Assembly (NCBI RefSeq): GCF_027257845.1 | Contig: NZ_JAPVOT010000009.1 | Span: 118,480 to 182,479 of the forward strand | Length of the DNA stretch: 64,000 bases | Source of the DNA: Alteromonas sp. BMJM2 | GTDB taxonomy: Bacteria; Pseudomonadota; Gammaproteobacteria; Enterobacterales; Alteromonadaceae | Direction: 5' to 3' | Part shown: positions 9,301-17,297 of the stretch, in pieces | Layout: each line of letters starts with the position of its first letter | Position numbering within the stretch: the stretch's first letter is position 1 | Position numbers and translations under genes: made by a program | Notes under the pieces: model-generated | Seen by the model: the letters and a program-made list of their open reading frames with translations, nothing else | What the model was told of the DNA's origin: nothing | The model's database searches: none

Positions 9301-9881
9301 CGGGTGAGTTGCTTGGCGACGATCAGTCTGGACAAATAGCAAGCATTGGTTTCAGCCTGTACATGGATATGCTGGATAAAGCGGTAAATGCGTTAAAAGA
9401 AGGTAGAGAGCCGTCGCTTGATGATGCGTTGTCTGGTCACACCGAAGTAGAGTTGCGAATTCCAGCATTACTGCCAGAAGATTACATTGCCGATGTCAAT
9501 ACTCGACTGTCGCTTTATAAGCGTCTTGCAAGCTGCATGACCCAAGACGACATTGATGAATTTCAAGTGGAATGTATCGACCGCTTTGGCCTATTACCAG
9601 AGCCTGCTAAAAACCTTGTGGATGTGGCTGAAATAAAAATAAGAGCCGCAGCCATAGGCATACTAAAAGTAGACTTGTCTGCTACAGGCGGTACCATGGA
9701 GTTTAAAGAAACCACCAAGGTTGACCCTGCCTACATAATAAAACAGGTTCAAACCAAGCCAAACACCTTTAAGTTTGAAGGTAGCCAAAAGCTTCGTTTG
9801 GTAAAGAAAACCGAGACAGCTAAAGAGCGCATTGCGTTTGTTAGCGATATCATTGCCGATTTTGCAAAGGAGTCGCGATAA
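6378..9881 (+). CDS. mfd: transcription-repair coupling factor Mfd
   Basis: This 1167-residue protein matches Mfd in length and domain order. It has a UvrB-like N-terminal region that binds UvrA (DWETLPYDSFSPH near residue 85), an RNA-polymerase interaction domain around residues 490-560 (HLDHGVGRYLGM) and a RecG-like translocase. Walker A is GDVGFGKTEVA near 647, the DEEH box is DEEHRFG near 747, motif III is TATPIPRT, and motif VI is QLRGRVGRS near 917. Mfd pushes stalled RNA polymerase off DNA lesions and recruits the UvrABC excision system. The start is preceded by AGGACGTC. The next gene follows after one base, so the two are probably co-transcribed. Confidence 0.98.
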   Translation: MTATLLSLPLPAQKKDASSQDHKQWGQLQGSSTALCISQAQEQYNGPIVLITADTPSAMKLEKELAFFMANKPSAKDVPITLFPDWETLPYDSFSPHQDIVSQRLETLFRFTQQVDGIFIVPVNTLMQRLAPTNYLAKYLLMLNKGETLDRDQFRRNLEQAGYLHVSQVMSHSEFSVRGSIIDLFPMGSDQPFRIDLFDDEIDSIRFFDTETQRSGDAVDNIRLLPAREFPTDKDAITLFRQQFLEKFDANNASESIFSQVSKGTMPSGVEYYLPLFFEKTATLFDYLHPKSMLLLHGDVQDASEFFWADVQERYEQYRYNLARPLLAPDDLFLPINELFGEIKQWPRASMRSEVLEEKAGSTNLLCEKLDDIAINSQKKVPAERLIATVNEATKQGAKVLFCAETQGRREGLMTVLAKAGIKPKPVDSFNQFLLNHDAIGITVGLVEHSFRWKSKEGELLFITETELLGHKVSQRRLRDKRTATDESAIIRNLAELSVGQPVVHLDHGVGRYLGMQTLDAGGVATEYLCIEYAKQSKLYVPVASLHLISRYTGGDADSAPINSLGSDAWSRAKQKAAEKVRDVAAELLDVYARRAAKPGFAYKINWDDYQKFSDSFPFEETPDQAQAIAAVMHDMGNPLAMDRLVCGDVGFGKTEVAMRAAFLAANHGKQVAILVPTTLLAQQHYENFKDRFADWAFEIEVMSRFVSGKAQKDVTQRIGEGKVDIVVGTHKLLSSDIKYKDLGLVIIDEEHRFGVRQKEKLKSLRADVDILTLTATPIPRTLNMALSGMRDLSIIATPPARRLSIKTFVQQRNTATIREAIMREILRGGQVYFLHNEVNSIARTAEEIAEIVPEARIAVGHGQMRERDLEGVMSDFYHQRYNVLVCTTIIETGIDVPSANTIIMDRADHLGLAQLHQLRGRVGRSHHQAYAYLLTPHPKRMTKDAGKRLDAIAQLEDLGAGFALATHDLEIRGAGELLGDDQSGQIASIGFSLYMDMLDKAVNALKEGREPSLDDALSGHTEVELRIPALLPEDYIADVNTRLSLYKRLASCMTQDDIDEFQVECIDRFGLLPEPAKNLVDVAEIKIRAAAIGILKVDLSATGGTMEFKETTKVDPAYIIKQVQTKPNTFKFEGSQKLRLVKKTETAKERIAFVSDIIADFAKESR

Positions 9882-9882
9882 C

Positions 9883-11550
9883 ATGATGTTATTTCGCAGG
9901 TGCACATTAGCTGCTGTGTTGGCCGCTTGTCTTACTAATCCGTTAACGGCCAATTCAGCGAACAGCGACGACTGGTGGTTTGATGTAGAAGTGGTTGCCT
10001 TTAAGCGCAACATAGCACTCACAGAGTTAGAAGAGCAGTTTGACCTTGCTGAATCATTTGCAATACCCGCGAGTGAAGCCGATGTGATCAGTGCGGTAAT
10101 CATGCCGGATATTCGTTTTATCAAACAAAACTTAGCCACTTGCGATATCAACGGCCAGCCTGAAAAAGCAGCTTTGCCCGCTTGGCCAAAAGATCTGGGT
10201 TTACTAGTTCCTGCTTACGATACTGACTTTGTAGCGTTGAATAGTAGTAACCTACTTAGCGAGCCAAGCCAGTTTAAAGACTCAAATACGGTAGAAAGCA
10301 CAGAATCACTCAAAGCCTCTGGCAATGCTGATGATTATTCCGCTGTATTAAGCAAAAATGATAAAAGCCGCGATGTTGAAAGCAGCTCTTATGAAAGCAG
10401 CTCTTATGAAAACAGTGGCTATGGAAATAGTAGCTATGGAAATAGTAGTTATGGAAATAGTAGCTACGGAAACAGCGATTTTGCGCAAAGCGGTGAGGCT
10501 AGTCAAAGCCCATCATCACCTTCTTTAGAAGCTATTGCATCCTATTGGACAAGCGTAAACTGGACTGATTTTTTTGGTGCTCATTCAGAGCCAACAGTGT
10601 CAATGCCTCAATCTACTTACTGCGAAACTCAGAAGCCTTGGCTTAGCGTAAAGCAGCAACCAGACGGATTTAAATGGCAGCGACATAGCGTTGATTACAG
10701 TATGCCAGCGCCAGACCAATTACCTGTTGAAATTGAAGGCCACGACTGGCCGCTAGCATCCACGTCTCACCTTCTGTCTAGCGATATGCAAGAGCTAACC
10801 TCTATTTCTCGGCAAATACGCTCTAACCGTCAATTAGAACGGCTGCTCCATGTTACGTGGCGTCAACCCGTAGAGTTTGGTAAAAATAAAGCCTTTAACG
10901 TGCGTCTGTTTGGCGGCACTAATTACGCGAGTCGCTTTAATCAAGCCGGCGAGCAAATAAAAGATAAACCCGCTACAGCTGACGATACGTTCATTTCTGA
11001 AAAACAAGTGAGGGTAAGTGTTCTCAATGAGGATGAACAAACTGCCGACATCCGTAGCGGCTTTTTCACGTCGTTAGAGCAGCGTTTGTCACAACCTGAA
11101 CCAGTCTCATTTAAAGCCCTTCAACGCTTGGGAACAGAGGGCAATTTAAGCGACAAGACCGCAGACACGAGTAATGCATTCCGTGAGCCAATTTGGGAAA
11201 TTGACGGGCGAATGAAGGTATTTTTAAAATACATCAACCGAGTGCCCTATTTGCACATCGACAGTGAAATGTTTTATCGCCATCAAGTGCCTACACAGTA
11301 TTTTACCGGTATTAATGGTGCTTCAGAGCTTACCTCATCTAAAAGCGGTACATCGTTAAATGACGACGCTGACAGCAGCGTGTTAGAAACCGGTCCCCAA
11401 ACAGTTGAGTATCAGCTGGTTTCTATTCCTCTTGCAGAGCAACGTCGCGTTATCAGTAACCAGCTACATTACTTCGACCATCCGCTGTACGGATTTATTG
11501 TGCAAATACGACGCTACAAACGTCCTTTACAGGCAGATACAAATAAATAG
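9883..11550 (+). CDS. csiV: CsiV-family secreted protein with Tyr/Ser/Asn repeat
   Basis: The start at 9883 is chosen because AAAGGAG lies just upstream and it gives a signal peptide (MMLFRRCTLAAVLAACLTNPLTANS). An upstream in-frame start at 9832 inside mfd would not. The mature protein begins DDWWFDVEVVAFKR, a typical opening of CsiV-type proteins. CsiV is a periplasmic peptidoglycan-binding protein needed for cell-wall integrity in Vibrio cholerae and is encoded after mfd in many relatives. The C-terminal half includes conserved WEIDGRMKVFLKYINRVPYLHID and YFDHPLYGFIVQIRR stretches. Between them and the N-terminus lies a long low-complexity insert with seven near-identical five-residue units (about residues 167-201), so the 555-residue length exceeds the usual family size. 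It sits directly after mfd and 12 bp before the adenosyltransferase gene. Confidence 0.75.
   Translation: MMLFRRCTLAAVLAACLTNPLTANSANSDDWWFDVEVVAFKRNIALTELEEQFDLAESFAIPASEADVISAVIMPDIRFIKQNLATCDINGQPEKAALPAWPKDLGLLVPAYDTDFVALNSSNLLSEPSQFKDSNTVESTESLKASGNADDYSAVLSKNDKSRDVESSSYESSSYENSGYGNSSYGNSSYGNSSYGNSDFAQSGEASQSPSSPSLEAIASYWTSVNWTDFFGAHSEPTVSMPQSTYCETQKPWLSVKQQPDGFKWQRHSVDYSMPAPDQLPVEIEGHDWPLASTSHLLSSDMQELTSISRQIRSNRQLERLLHVTWRQPVEFGKNKAFNVRLFGGTNYASRFNQAGEQIKDKPATADDTFISEKQVRVSVLNEDEQTADIRSGFFTSLEQRLSQPEPVSFKALQRLGTEGNLSDKTADTSNAFREPIWEIDGRMKVFLKYINRVPYLHIDSEMFYRHQVPTQYFTGINGASELTSSKSGTSLNDDADSSVLETGPQTVEYQLVSIPLAEQRRVISNQLHYFDHPLYGFIVQIRRYKRPLQADTNK
10381..10485 (+). repeat. 15-bp coding tandem repeat in csiV-like gene
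   Basis: Seven consecutive 15-bp units encode five-residue repeats of the forms SSYES, SSYEN, SGYGN and SSYGN. The last units are nearly identical in DNA (AATAGTAGCTATGGA-like), which indicates recent slippage or unequal exchange. The unit length keeps the frame, so copy number can vary without breaking the protein. Confidence 0.85.
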
Positions 11551-11562
11551 GATTGCGGTTAT

Positions 11563-12078
11563 ATGAAAATTTATACTCGTACTGGCGACAAAGGCAGTAC
11601 ACAAATATACGCAGACAAAGCGATCCGCGTAGATAAAGATGATTTAGTGGTACAAAGTTACGGTGATATTGACGAGCTTAACAGCCATATTGGTTTATTA
11701 GCCGCTTCTGTAGCGCGGCAACATCGCGCCCAATTGCACACTATTCAGCGCAATCTCTTTCAGGCAGGCTTTGCTATTTCAGCTAGCTCAACGTTAACCC
11801 AATCAGATATTGAAGCCCTTGAAAGCCTTATTGATGAGTTAACCAATCAAATGCCACCGAATACGTCTTTTGTATTGCCGGGCGGCAGTGAAGATGCGGC
11901 GCAAGCCCATGTGTGTCGCGCGGTGTGTAGACGTGCAGAGCGCGCGGTAATAAGCCTAGCCAAACACTACGACGTACCTGAAGTGGTGCATGCATACCTA
12001 AACCGCTTGAGTGATTTCTTATTTACCTTTGCACGCTTTCTAAATATTGAAGCCGGTGTCGACGAGGTGGCGGTTTAA
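11563..12078 (+). CDS. cob(I)alamin adenosyltransferase, PduO type
   Basis: This 171-residue cytoplasmic protein belongs to the PduO-type ATP:corrinoid adenosyltransferases, which convert cob(I)alamin to adenosylcobalamin. The ATP-binding N-terminal signature TRTGDKGST is at residues 5-13. The central YGDIDELNSHIG and the C-terminal CRRAERAV and YLNRLSDFLFTFAR segments are all family hallmarks. A ribosome binding site (AGGA) precedes the ATG. The gene lies 12 bp after the CsiV-like gene in the same direction and converges on nagZ. No cobalamin biosynthesis genes are nearby. The permease fragment at the left edge could belong to cobalt uptake, but they are 11 kb apart. Confidence 0.93.
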   Translation: MKIYTRTGDKGSTQIYADKAIRVDKDDLVVQSYGDIDELNSHIGLLAASVARQHRAQLHTIQRNLFQAGFAISASSTLTQSDIEALESLIDELTNQMPPNTSFVLPGGSEDAAQAHVCRAVCRRAERAVISLAKHYDVPEVVHAYLNRLSDFLFTFARFLNIEAGVDEVAV

Positions 12079-12097
12079 CAACCGCCCCACTCGCTCT

Positions 12098-13120
12098 CTA
12101 TAAGCGTATCTGCGATTCTATAAGCGCCACGGCGCTCTGGTACTGCTCACGCAGTCCAGAGGGCAATACGCGTCCATACAGCTTCATGACGCGGTCGCGC
12201 TTTTGAATATCTTCTTGAGACTGCTGGGCAATACGCCCCTCCAATCCATCTAAAATTTGTTCAGCGCCCTCAACATTGTTACACGCCAATACCATATCGC
12301 ACCCTGCGTTTAATGCCGCATCTGCCCGCTCGACATAGCCGCCGGCAACAGACGCTCCGTGCATAGATAAGTCATCAGAAAATACAGCGCCTCTAAAACC
12401 AAGGTCTGTCTTTAGTATCTGCTTAAGCCAACGGGAAGAAAAACCAGCAGGCTCTGAGCACACTTGATTATAAATAACGTGAGCAGGCATAACGCCATCT
12501 AGTAATTCGCGCTCTAGTAATCGTTCAAACACTACCATATCGGTGAGTTTTATCTCGTCAAAATCGCGCTCATCAAGGGGCAATGCAATATGTGAGTCTG
12601 GGGCAACGCTGCCGTGGCCAGGAAAATGCTTACCAATAGCAGGCATGTTTGCCCTTTTAAGCCCGTCGATAAGAGACGCGGCTAAGCGCACTACATCAGT
12701 GGCATTATCAGCAAAAGCGCGGTCGCCTATTACTTGCGACACGCCGTTTATATCTAATACAGGGGCGAAGCTAAAGTCGATATCCAGTGTTTTAAGCTCT
12801 ACGGCTAACGCAAGTCCGCAAGCGTGGGCAAGAGCAGCACTTTCGCCTTCGTTTTTCGTATGGCGCAAGATATCGCCCATGGCAGGAATGGCGGTGAATC
12901 CCTCACGAAAACGCTGTACTCGCCCCCCTTCGTGGTCAACTGCGATAAGCAAAGGCTTATTCGCATACCGGCGAATATCTTTTATCAGTGCCGACAGTTG
13001 AGGCTTATCATGGTAATTACGAGAAAATAAAATAACGCCGCCCGCCACGGGGTGCGCCAGCTTCTCTTTTTCTTCAGGCGATAGCTCCTCTGCCTGACAA
13101 TCGAGCATTAATGGGCCCAC
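12098..13120 (-). CDS. nagZ: beta-N-acetylhexosaminidase NagZ
   Basis: This 340-residue glycoside hydrolase family 3 enzyme removes N-acetylglucosamine from anhydromuropeptides in cytoplasmic peptidoglycan recycling. The family start MGPLMLD, the general acid-base loop KHFPGHGSVAPDSH and the nucleophile motif FSDDLSMHGA are all present. The start is GTG, supported by AAGGA seven bases upstream and by homology of the first residues. A 19-codon ORF on the same strand starts at 13167 and ends inside the first codons of nagZ, which could couple their translation. The gene converges on the adenosyltransferase and diverges from the penicillin-acylase-like gene. Confidence 0.95.
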   Translation of the reverse strand: MGPLMLDCQAEELSPEEKEKLAHPVAGGVILFSRNYHDKPQLSALIKDIRRYANKPLLIAVDHEGGRVQRFREGFTAIPAMGDILRHTKNEGESAALAHACGLALAVELKTLDIDFSFAPVLDINGVSQVIGDRAFADNATDVVRLAASLIDGLKRANMPAIGKHFPGHGSVAPDSHIALPLDERDFDEIKLTDMVVFERLLERELLDGVMPAHVIYNQVCSEPAGFSSRWLKQILKTDLGFRGAVFSDDLSMHGASVAGGYVERADAALNAGCDMVLACNNVEGAEQILDGLEGRIAQQSQEDIQKRDRVMKLYGRVLPSGLREQYQSAVALIESQIRL

Positions 13121-13167
13121 AGCACATCCTTATTTTCATCAGGAATAGCGCGTTCAATTAGTCTCAT
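13108..13167 (-). CDS. possible 19-residue leader ORF overlapping nagZ start
   Basis: This ATG-initiated ORF of 19 codons (MRLIERAIPDENKDVLWAH) ends in TAA 13 bases inside nagZ. Its stop forms TAATG with an internal Met codon of nagZ. It is too short to be assigned from composition alone. It could be a translational leader for nagZ or chance. Confidence 0.25.
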   Translation of the reverse strand: MRLIERAIPDENKDVLWAH

Positions 13168-13231
13168 AAAACATCACTTCTCATTGTTGAGTTTATTGGG
13201 GTAGGATAGAGAAAAAAGCGGAGTAATTCAC

Positions 13232-15670
13232 GTGATAAATTGGATCAAGTGGCTTGTTGTGGGTGCGGTACTATTGTTGTCGATTGCCGCAACTGCTGTA
13301 TACACCACATTACATTTAAGTTTACCCAAATTAGACGGTAACAGTGCCACTTATCACGTAACCCAGCCTACCCAGCTTTCGAGAGACTCGCTAGGTCATG
13401 CCGTTATAAACGCTGATAACCTATTTGATGCTGCCTATGCATTGGGGTTTGCTCACGGTCAAGACCGCTTTTTTCAAATGGATTTGCAGCGCAGAGCAGC
13501 CTCTGGCAATTTATCAGCCTGGGTAGGCAGCGCAGCCTTAGACATAGATAAAAACGCCCGTTTCCATCAATTTGAACAACGAGCACAAACCGTTTTCGAA
13601 AACTTACCCAGTAAACAACAAGAACTGCTTATTCGCTATGCTCACGGGGTAAATGAAGCCATTGATGAGTACACTACTCTTCCTTTTGAATACATTGCAG
13701 CCGGTATGGAGATAACACAATGGCGGCCTACCGACAGTATTTTGGTTATTTACAGCATGTATTTAGATTTGCAGGACGGGCAAGTAAAGCTGGATCTTGC
13801 AAGAACCGCCCTTAAAGATACCTTTGGGGATGAAATTTATCATTTTGTTACCCAACAAAGTCCTTTTCAGGCCGCTCTCGATGGCAGCGAACTCCCTTTG
13901 TCTACGGCTCCTATTCCCGAATACCCTAGCAAGCTTAAAGCTGCGGACGAAAGTAAAAATGAAAGTGAAAATGCAGATATTCGAGCCTATATCAACGGTA
14001 ATAATAAAGCCCTGTCAGGTGACATTTATGATTATTCAGGCGGCGATATTGATAGCAACCGCGCTCGCTATAACCGCGCTCGTTTTAGCTATAGTGGCAC
14101 TGAACTTCCCGACATAGGCAGCAATAACTATGCGGTGTCGGGCGCAGTTACGCCAACCGGAGCAGGACTGCTGGCAAACGATATGCACCTAAGCCTTCGT
14201 GTTCCCGTTATTTGGTATCGCACTCAGCTAAATTACAGTGAAGCTGGGCAAGATATTTCGATTACGGGCGTATCGCTACCAGGTATACCCGGTATTGTTG
14301 TGGGCACTAACGGCAATATTGCCTGGGGTTTTACCAATGCTAATTTAGACAACGTAGATTGGGTGGCGCTTAATAGCGATACAGAAACCACTACAGTGAC
14401 AGAAACCATTCCCCTTCCCTCTGGCAGCTATGAATACACCATGGAAGTTAGTGAATTTGGCCCGGTAAAAACACTTAACGGTAAACGCTACGCCCTTAAT
14501 TGGGTAGCCCATCATGCGTTTGCTGCCAACTTAGCTATTACCGAATTTGGTAACGCTAAATCTGTGGATGAGGCAATAGACATTGGGAAGCAAATTGCTA
14601 ATCCAACGCAAAACTTGGTGATGGTTGATAGTGAAGGTAATACGGCATGGATGCCTGGCGGCGCTTTACTACACAGAGAAAAAGCGTCTTATATCGCAAT
14701 ATCTGAACAAGAAATGCGGAATAATCCCCCGCGCCCGGCAACCATGCTGCCTATGGTAAAAAACCCTGTATCTAATAGACTATGGACAGCCAACGCTCGG
14801 GTTATTGCAGCGAAAGACTTATCTCGACTAGGCGATGGTGGATACGCACTTGGAGCAAGAGGTAGACAAATAAGAGACCGACTGTTTGAAAAAGACACCT
14901 TCACCGAAACTGATTTTTACGCCATCCAGTTAGACAACCATGCTCAGTTCCTTATTCCGTGGCATAATTTACTCAGTGGCCTTTTAACTATGCAAAATGT
15001 AGAGTTTAAGCCCGATCTAGCCTATTTAAACACATGGGAAAGTTGTGCTTGCGACGACTCTGTGGGTTACACCTTAGTAAAGCACTTTCGCCGTGAAGTA
15101 GTACAAACACTGTTTGGTGGTATTTTATCCTCACTCGATGAGCAAGGCGTTCAAAGCCGAACGCTTTTGCGTGGCATCGAGCCTGCCACGTGGCAGCTAA
15201 TACAAAGTCAGCCAAACAGCTGGCTTCCCGAGGGAACTGATACTTTCGATGAGTTGTTGGTAGATGCCTACAGGCGAGCCAAGCATAAGCTTCTCAATAA
15301 ATACTCTCCTCTTGAGGCAAATATGGACATGCTTAACTGGGGAAGTGTAAACGCGCTAACAGTTAAACACCCCTTCTCGGCACAAATACCGTTAATAGAT
15401 GATAAGTTAAATATGGCCCCTGTTTCAGGTTTTGGTGATACCTACATGCCCGCGGTACAGTCTTCTGGCTTTGGTGCTTCAGAGCGTTTCTTTGTAAGCC
15501 CAGGGCATTTAGACAATGCTATTCTTACTCTGCCTGGCGGGCAGTCTGGCCATCCTCTGTCAGAATTTTTTACAGCAGGTTTTGATGACTATGCCACTCA
15601 GGCGGCGACGCCTCTTTTGCCTGGCGATATTATTTATTCACGCACATTTTATCAGAAAGAAGAAGAATGA
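13232..15670 (+). CDS. penicillin acylase family Ntn-hydrolase
   Basis: This 812-residue protein has an N-terminal membrane anchor or signal (residues 5-25), so it acts in the periplasm. It has the order of penicillin amidases: an alpha-chain region including AAYALGFAHGQDRFFQMDLQRR, then the self-processing Gly-Ser junction at Ser297 (DIGSNNYAVSG), then the beta chain with ANDMHLSLRVPVIWY, TNANLDNVDW and GGQSGHPLS. The new N-terminal Ser would be the nucleophile. Relatives hydrolyse penicillins, acyl-homoserine lactones and other amides, and the substrate cannot be read from sequence. The stretch around residues 230-290, just before the cleavage site, is rich in Asn/Asp/Ser and looks like the spacer removed during maturation. 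The stop overlaps the start of the next gene (ATGA), so the two are translationally coupled. Confidence 0.9.
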   Translation: MINWIKWLVVGAVLLLSIAATAVYTTLHLSLPKLDGNSATYHVTQPTQLSRDSLGHAVINADNLFDAAYALGFAHGQDRFFQMDLQRRAASGNLSAWVGSAALDIDKNARFHQFEQRAQTVFENLPSKQQELLIRYAHGVNEAIDEYTTLPFEYIAAGMEITQWRPTDSILVIYSMYLDLQDGQVKLDLARTALKDTFGDEIYHFVTQQSPFQAALDGSELPLSTAPIPEYPSKLKAADESKNESENADIRAYINGNNKALSGDIYDYSGGDIDSNRARYNRARFSYSGTELPDIGSNNYAVSGAVTPTGAGLLANDMHLSLRVPVIWYRTQLNYSEAGQDISITGVSLPGIPGIVVGTNGNIAWGFTNANLDNVDWVALNSDTETTTVTETIPLPSGSYEYTMEVSEFGPVKTLNGKRYALNWVAHHAFAANLAITEFGNAKSVDEAIDIGKQIANPTQNLVMVDSEGNTAWMPGGALLHREKASYIAISEQEMRNNPPRPATMLPMVKNPVSNRLWTANARVIAAKDLSRLGDGGYALGARGRQIRDRLFEKDTFTETDFYAIQLDNHAQFLIPWHNLLSGLLTMQNVEFKPDLAYLNTWESCACDDSVGYTLVKHFRREVVQTLFGGILSSLDEQGVQSRTLLRGIEPATWQLIQSQPNSWLPEGTDTFDELLVDAYRRAKHKLLNKYSPLEANMDMLNWGSVNALTVKHPFSAQIPLIDDKLNMAPVSGFGDTYMPAVQSSGFGASERFFVSPGHLDNAILTLPGGQSGHPLSEFFTAGFDDYATQAATPLLPGDIIYSRTFYQKEEE

Positions 15671-16152
15671 CACCTGCCATTACGCTGCTATCCAAAAAGC
15701 GTATTAAGCACAGCGTGCTAAAATACGAACACGACTCAAACGCCTCATCTTATGGATTAGAAGCCGTTGAGAAATTAGGCGTGGCTGCTGAAAGCGTGTT
15801 TAAAACTCTGGTAGTGAGGTATGAGAATAAGGAAAATAAGGAGCATAAGGAACTGGCAGTAGCCGTTGTACCCGTTACGACTAAGCTGAGCGAAAAGAAA
15901 ATGGCAAAAGTGCTAGGAACAAAGAAAGTAACCATGGCCAGTGCCGACGAAGTAGTCGCATCAACAGGGTATGTGCTTGGTGGGGTAAGCCCGCTAGGAC
16001 AGAAAAAGCGACTTGTTACGGTTATTCACGAAAGTGCGCTACAACTCGAGCTCATTCATGTGAGTGCAGGTAAACGTGGTTTAGAGGTTGCGTTAAGTGC
16101 CACCGACCTCGGTGCACTCACTAATGCAAAATTTGCCAATCTATCTGTATGA
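15667..16152 (+). CDS. ybaK: YbaK/EbsC-type Cys-tRNA deacylase
   Basis: This 161-residue protein belongs to the YbaK/ProX deacylase family, which hydrolyses mis-acylated tRNA such as Cys-tRNA(Pro). Family features include the N-terminal H-rich opening (KHSVLKYEHD), VFKTLVV near residue 47, and the GYVLGGVSPLGQKK segment near 110, where the active-site loop and conserved Lys lie. The ATG overlaps the stop codon of the penicillin-acylase-like gene. The gene stops at a GTATGAG sequence that recurs in the tandem repeat immediately downstream. Confidence 0.9.
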   Translation: MTPAITLLSKKRIKHSVLKYEHDSNASSYGLEAVEKLGVAAESVFKTLVVRYENKENKEHKELAVAVVPVTTKLSEKKMAKVLGTKKVTMASADEVVASTGYVLGGVSPLGQKKRLVTVIHESALQLELIHVSAGKRGLEVALSATDLGALTNAKFANLSV

Positions 16153-16171
16153 GCTATATATATGAGCTTTC

Positions 16172-16249
16172 GGTATGAGCGCTCGACGTGAGCTATTCAT
16201 ATGAGTACTCGGTATGAGCGCTCGACGTGAGCTATTCATATGAGTACTC
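16172..16249. repeat. 39-bp tandem repeat, two perfect copies with degenerate flanks
   Basis: Two adjacent copies of a 39-bp unit beginning GGTATGAGCGCTCGACGTGA occupy 16172-16210 and 16211-16249. A shorter degenerate copy lies on each side (from about 16146 and to about 16274). The repeat begins right at the stop codon of ybaK and lies in the gap before a convergent gene. Confidence 0.9.
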
Positions 16250-16300
16250 GGTATACACTATCGATGTGAGTGCTTAAGAGCCTGTTTTACCTAGCTCTTA

Positions 16301-16864
16301 CTACCGAGAGTTTACAGGCACCGCATTGGCTTGTTGAAGCCATTGCTCTCTCGCCTCATTACGTACTGCATCACTGGGAGCGTCATTACCCGCAATGGTC
16401 ACGGCGATTTGCTGAATAATAGCATCTCGCTTTTCAAGCAATGCATCAGCACGGGCAAACAAGTCCTGTGCTTCCGGGTATCTAGCCTTAAGACCTTCTA
16501 TGCTTTCTAATGCATAGTAATGAGTTTCAAATTCTTCGTTAAAAAGCTGGCGCTTCGCGTTAAACACTACATAGTCTCTCGCAGCGCGAGAGCGCAAGTA
16601 TTCAAGGTCGTCAGCCGCTAAGTTTGCCGCTTCACCAACCTTTGAAGCTTGCTGAAGCCAGTATTGAATTTCTTCATCGTTGTTTTGATTGACCGCCTGC
16701 TTTACGCCTTCTTGCAAGTCGCTTGCATGCAGTATTTCCATTACCGTAATTACGGGTACACTAGCCGCATCCTGATCGCGATTATCAGCGTCTACCGATA
16801 AAAACACAAACCACGCCGCTATGACGAGCAATACAATAGAAAGAACGACAAGTGCTTTTTTCAC
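16301..16864 (-). CDS. hypothetical membrane-anchored protein
   Basis: This 187-residue protein has one N-terminal hydrophobic segment (about residues 4-24) followed by a charged, mostly helical domain rich in Ala, Glu, Gln and Arg. It is probably inner-membrane anchored with a periplasmic helical domain. I recognise no family. There is no lipobox Cys and no catalytic motif. It lies downstream of ihfA on the same strand but beyond a strong terminator, so it is likely a separate unit. Confidence 0.7.
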   Translation of the reverse strand: MKKALVVLSIVLLVIAAWFVFLSVDADNRDQDAASVPVITVMEILHASDLQEGVKQAVNQNNDEEIQYWLQQASKVGEAANLAADDLEYLRSRAARDYVVFNAKRQLFNEEFETHYYALESIEGLKARYPEAQDLFARADALLEKRDAIIQQIAVTIAGNDAPSDAVRNEAREQWLQQANAVPVNSR

Positions 16865-16928
16865 ACTATCCTCCGAAGATTTAACATAAGAAATTCAGTG
16901 CGGGCGCACTGTAAAAAGAAGAAACACA

Positions 16929-16954
16929 AAAGAGCGAGGGTTTCCCCCGCTCTT
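16929..16954 (-). terminator. intrinsic terminator after ihfA
   Basis: A GC-rich hairpin (AGAGCGGGGG / CCCTCGCTCT on the minus strand) with a three-base loop is followed by a T-rich stretch. It lies about 40 bp beyond the ihfA stop codon. Confidence 0.75.
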
Positions 16955-16994
16955 CTCATGTTTTTACAACGTTATAATTGCAGCAGAGTGCAAA

Positions 16995-17294
16995 TTACTC
17001 GTCGATAGGTGCTGAGTTTTCAACTCGGCTTTTGAGTTTTTGACCAGGGCGAAATGTTACCACCCTACGCGCTTTAATAGGAATATCTTCACCCGTCTTA
17101 GGGTTACGTCCAGGACGTTCGTTCTTATCTCGCAGGTCGAAATTGCCAAAACCTGACAGTTTTACTTGCTCACCAGATTCCAGAGCGCCTTTAATTTCTT
17201 CGAAAAAAAGCTCTACCAGATCTTTAGCATCACGCTTGTTAATGCCTAGTTTCTCGAATAGGTGTTCAGCCATCTCGGCTTTGGTCAATGCCAT
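16995..17294 (-). CDS. ihfA: integration host factor subunit alpha
   Basis: This 99-residue HU/IHF-family DNA-bending protein has the IhfA start [17 protein letters not shown], the helical dimerisation region, and the beta-arm [12 protein letters not shown] in which Pro intercalates in the minor groove. It acts with IhfB in nucleoid structure and as a bending factor, including at sigma-54 promoters of the kind seen in the polysaccharide locus. It starts three bases after the pheT stop, in the conserved pheS-pheT-ihfA operon. Confidence 0.97.
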   Translation of the reverse strand: MALTKAEMAEHLFEKLGINKRDAKDLVELFFEEIKGALESGEQVKLSGFGNFDLRDKNERPGRNPKTGEDIPIKARRVVTFRPGQKLKSRVENSAPIDE

Positions 17295-17297
17295 AGT

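Noticed and set aside
10834..11040. Minus-strand open frames inside csiV-like and other genes
   Set aside because: They are antisense shadows of real genes, with no ribosome binding site or family match.
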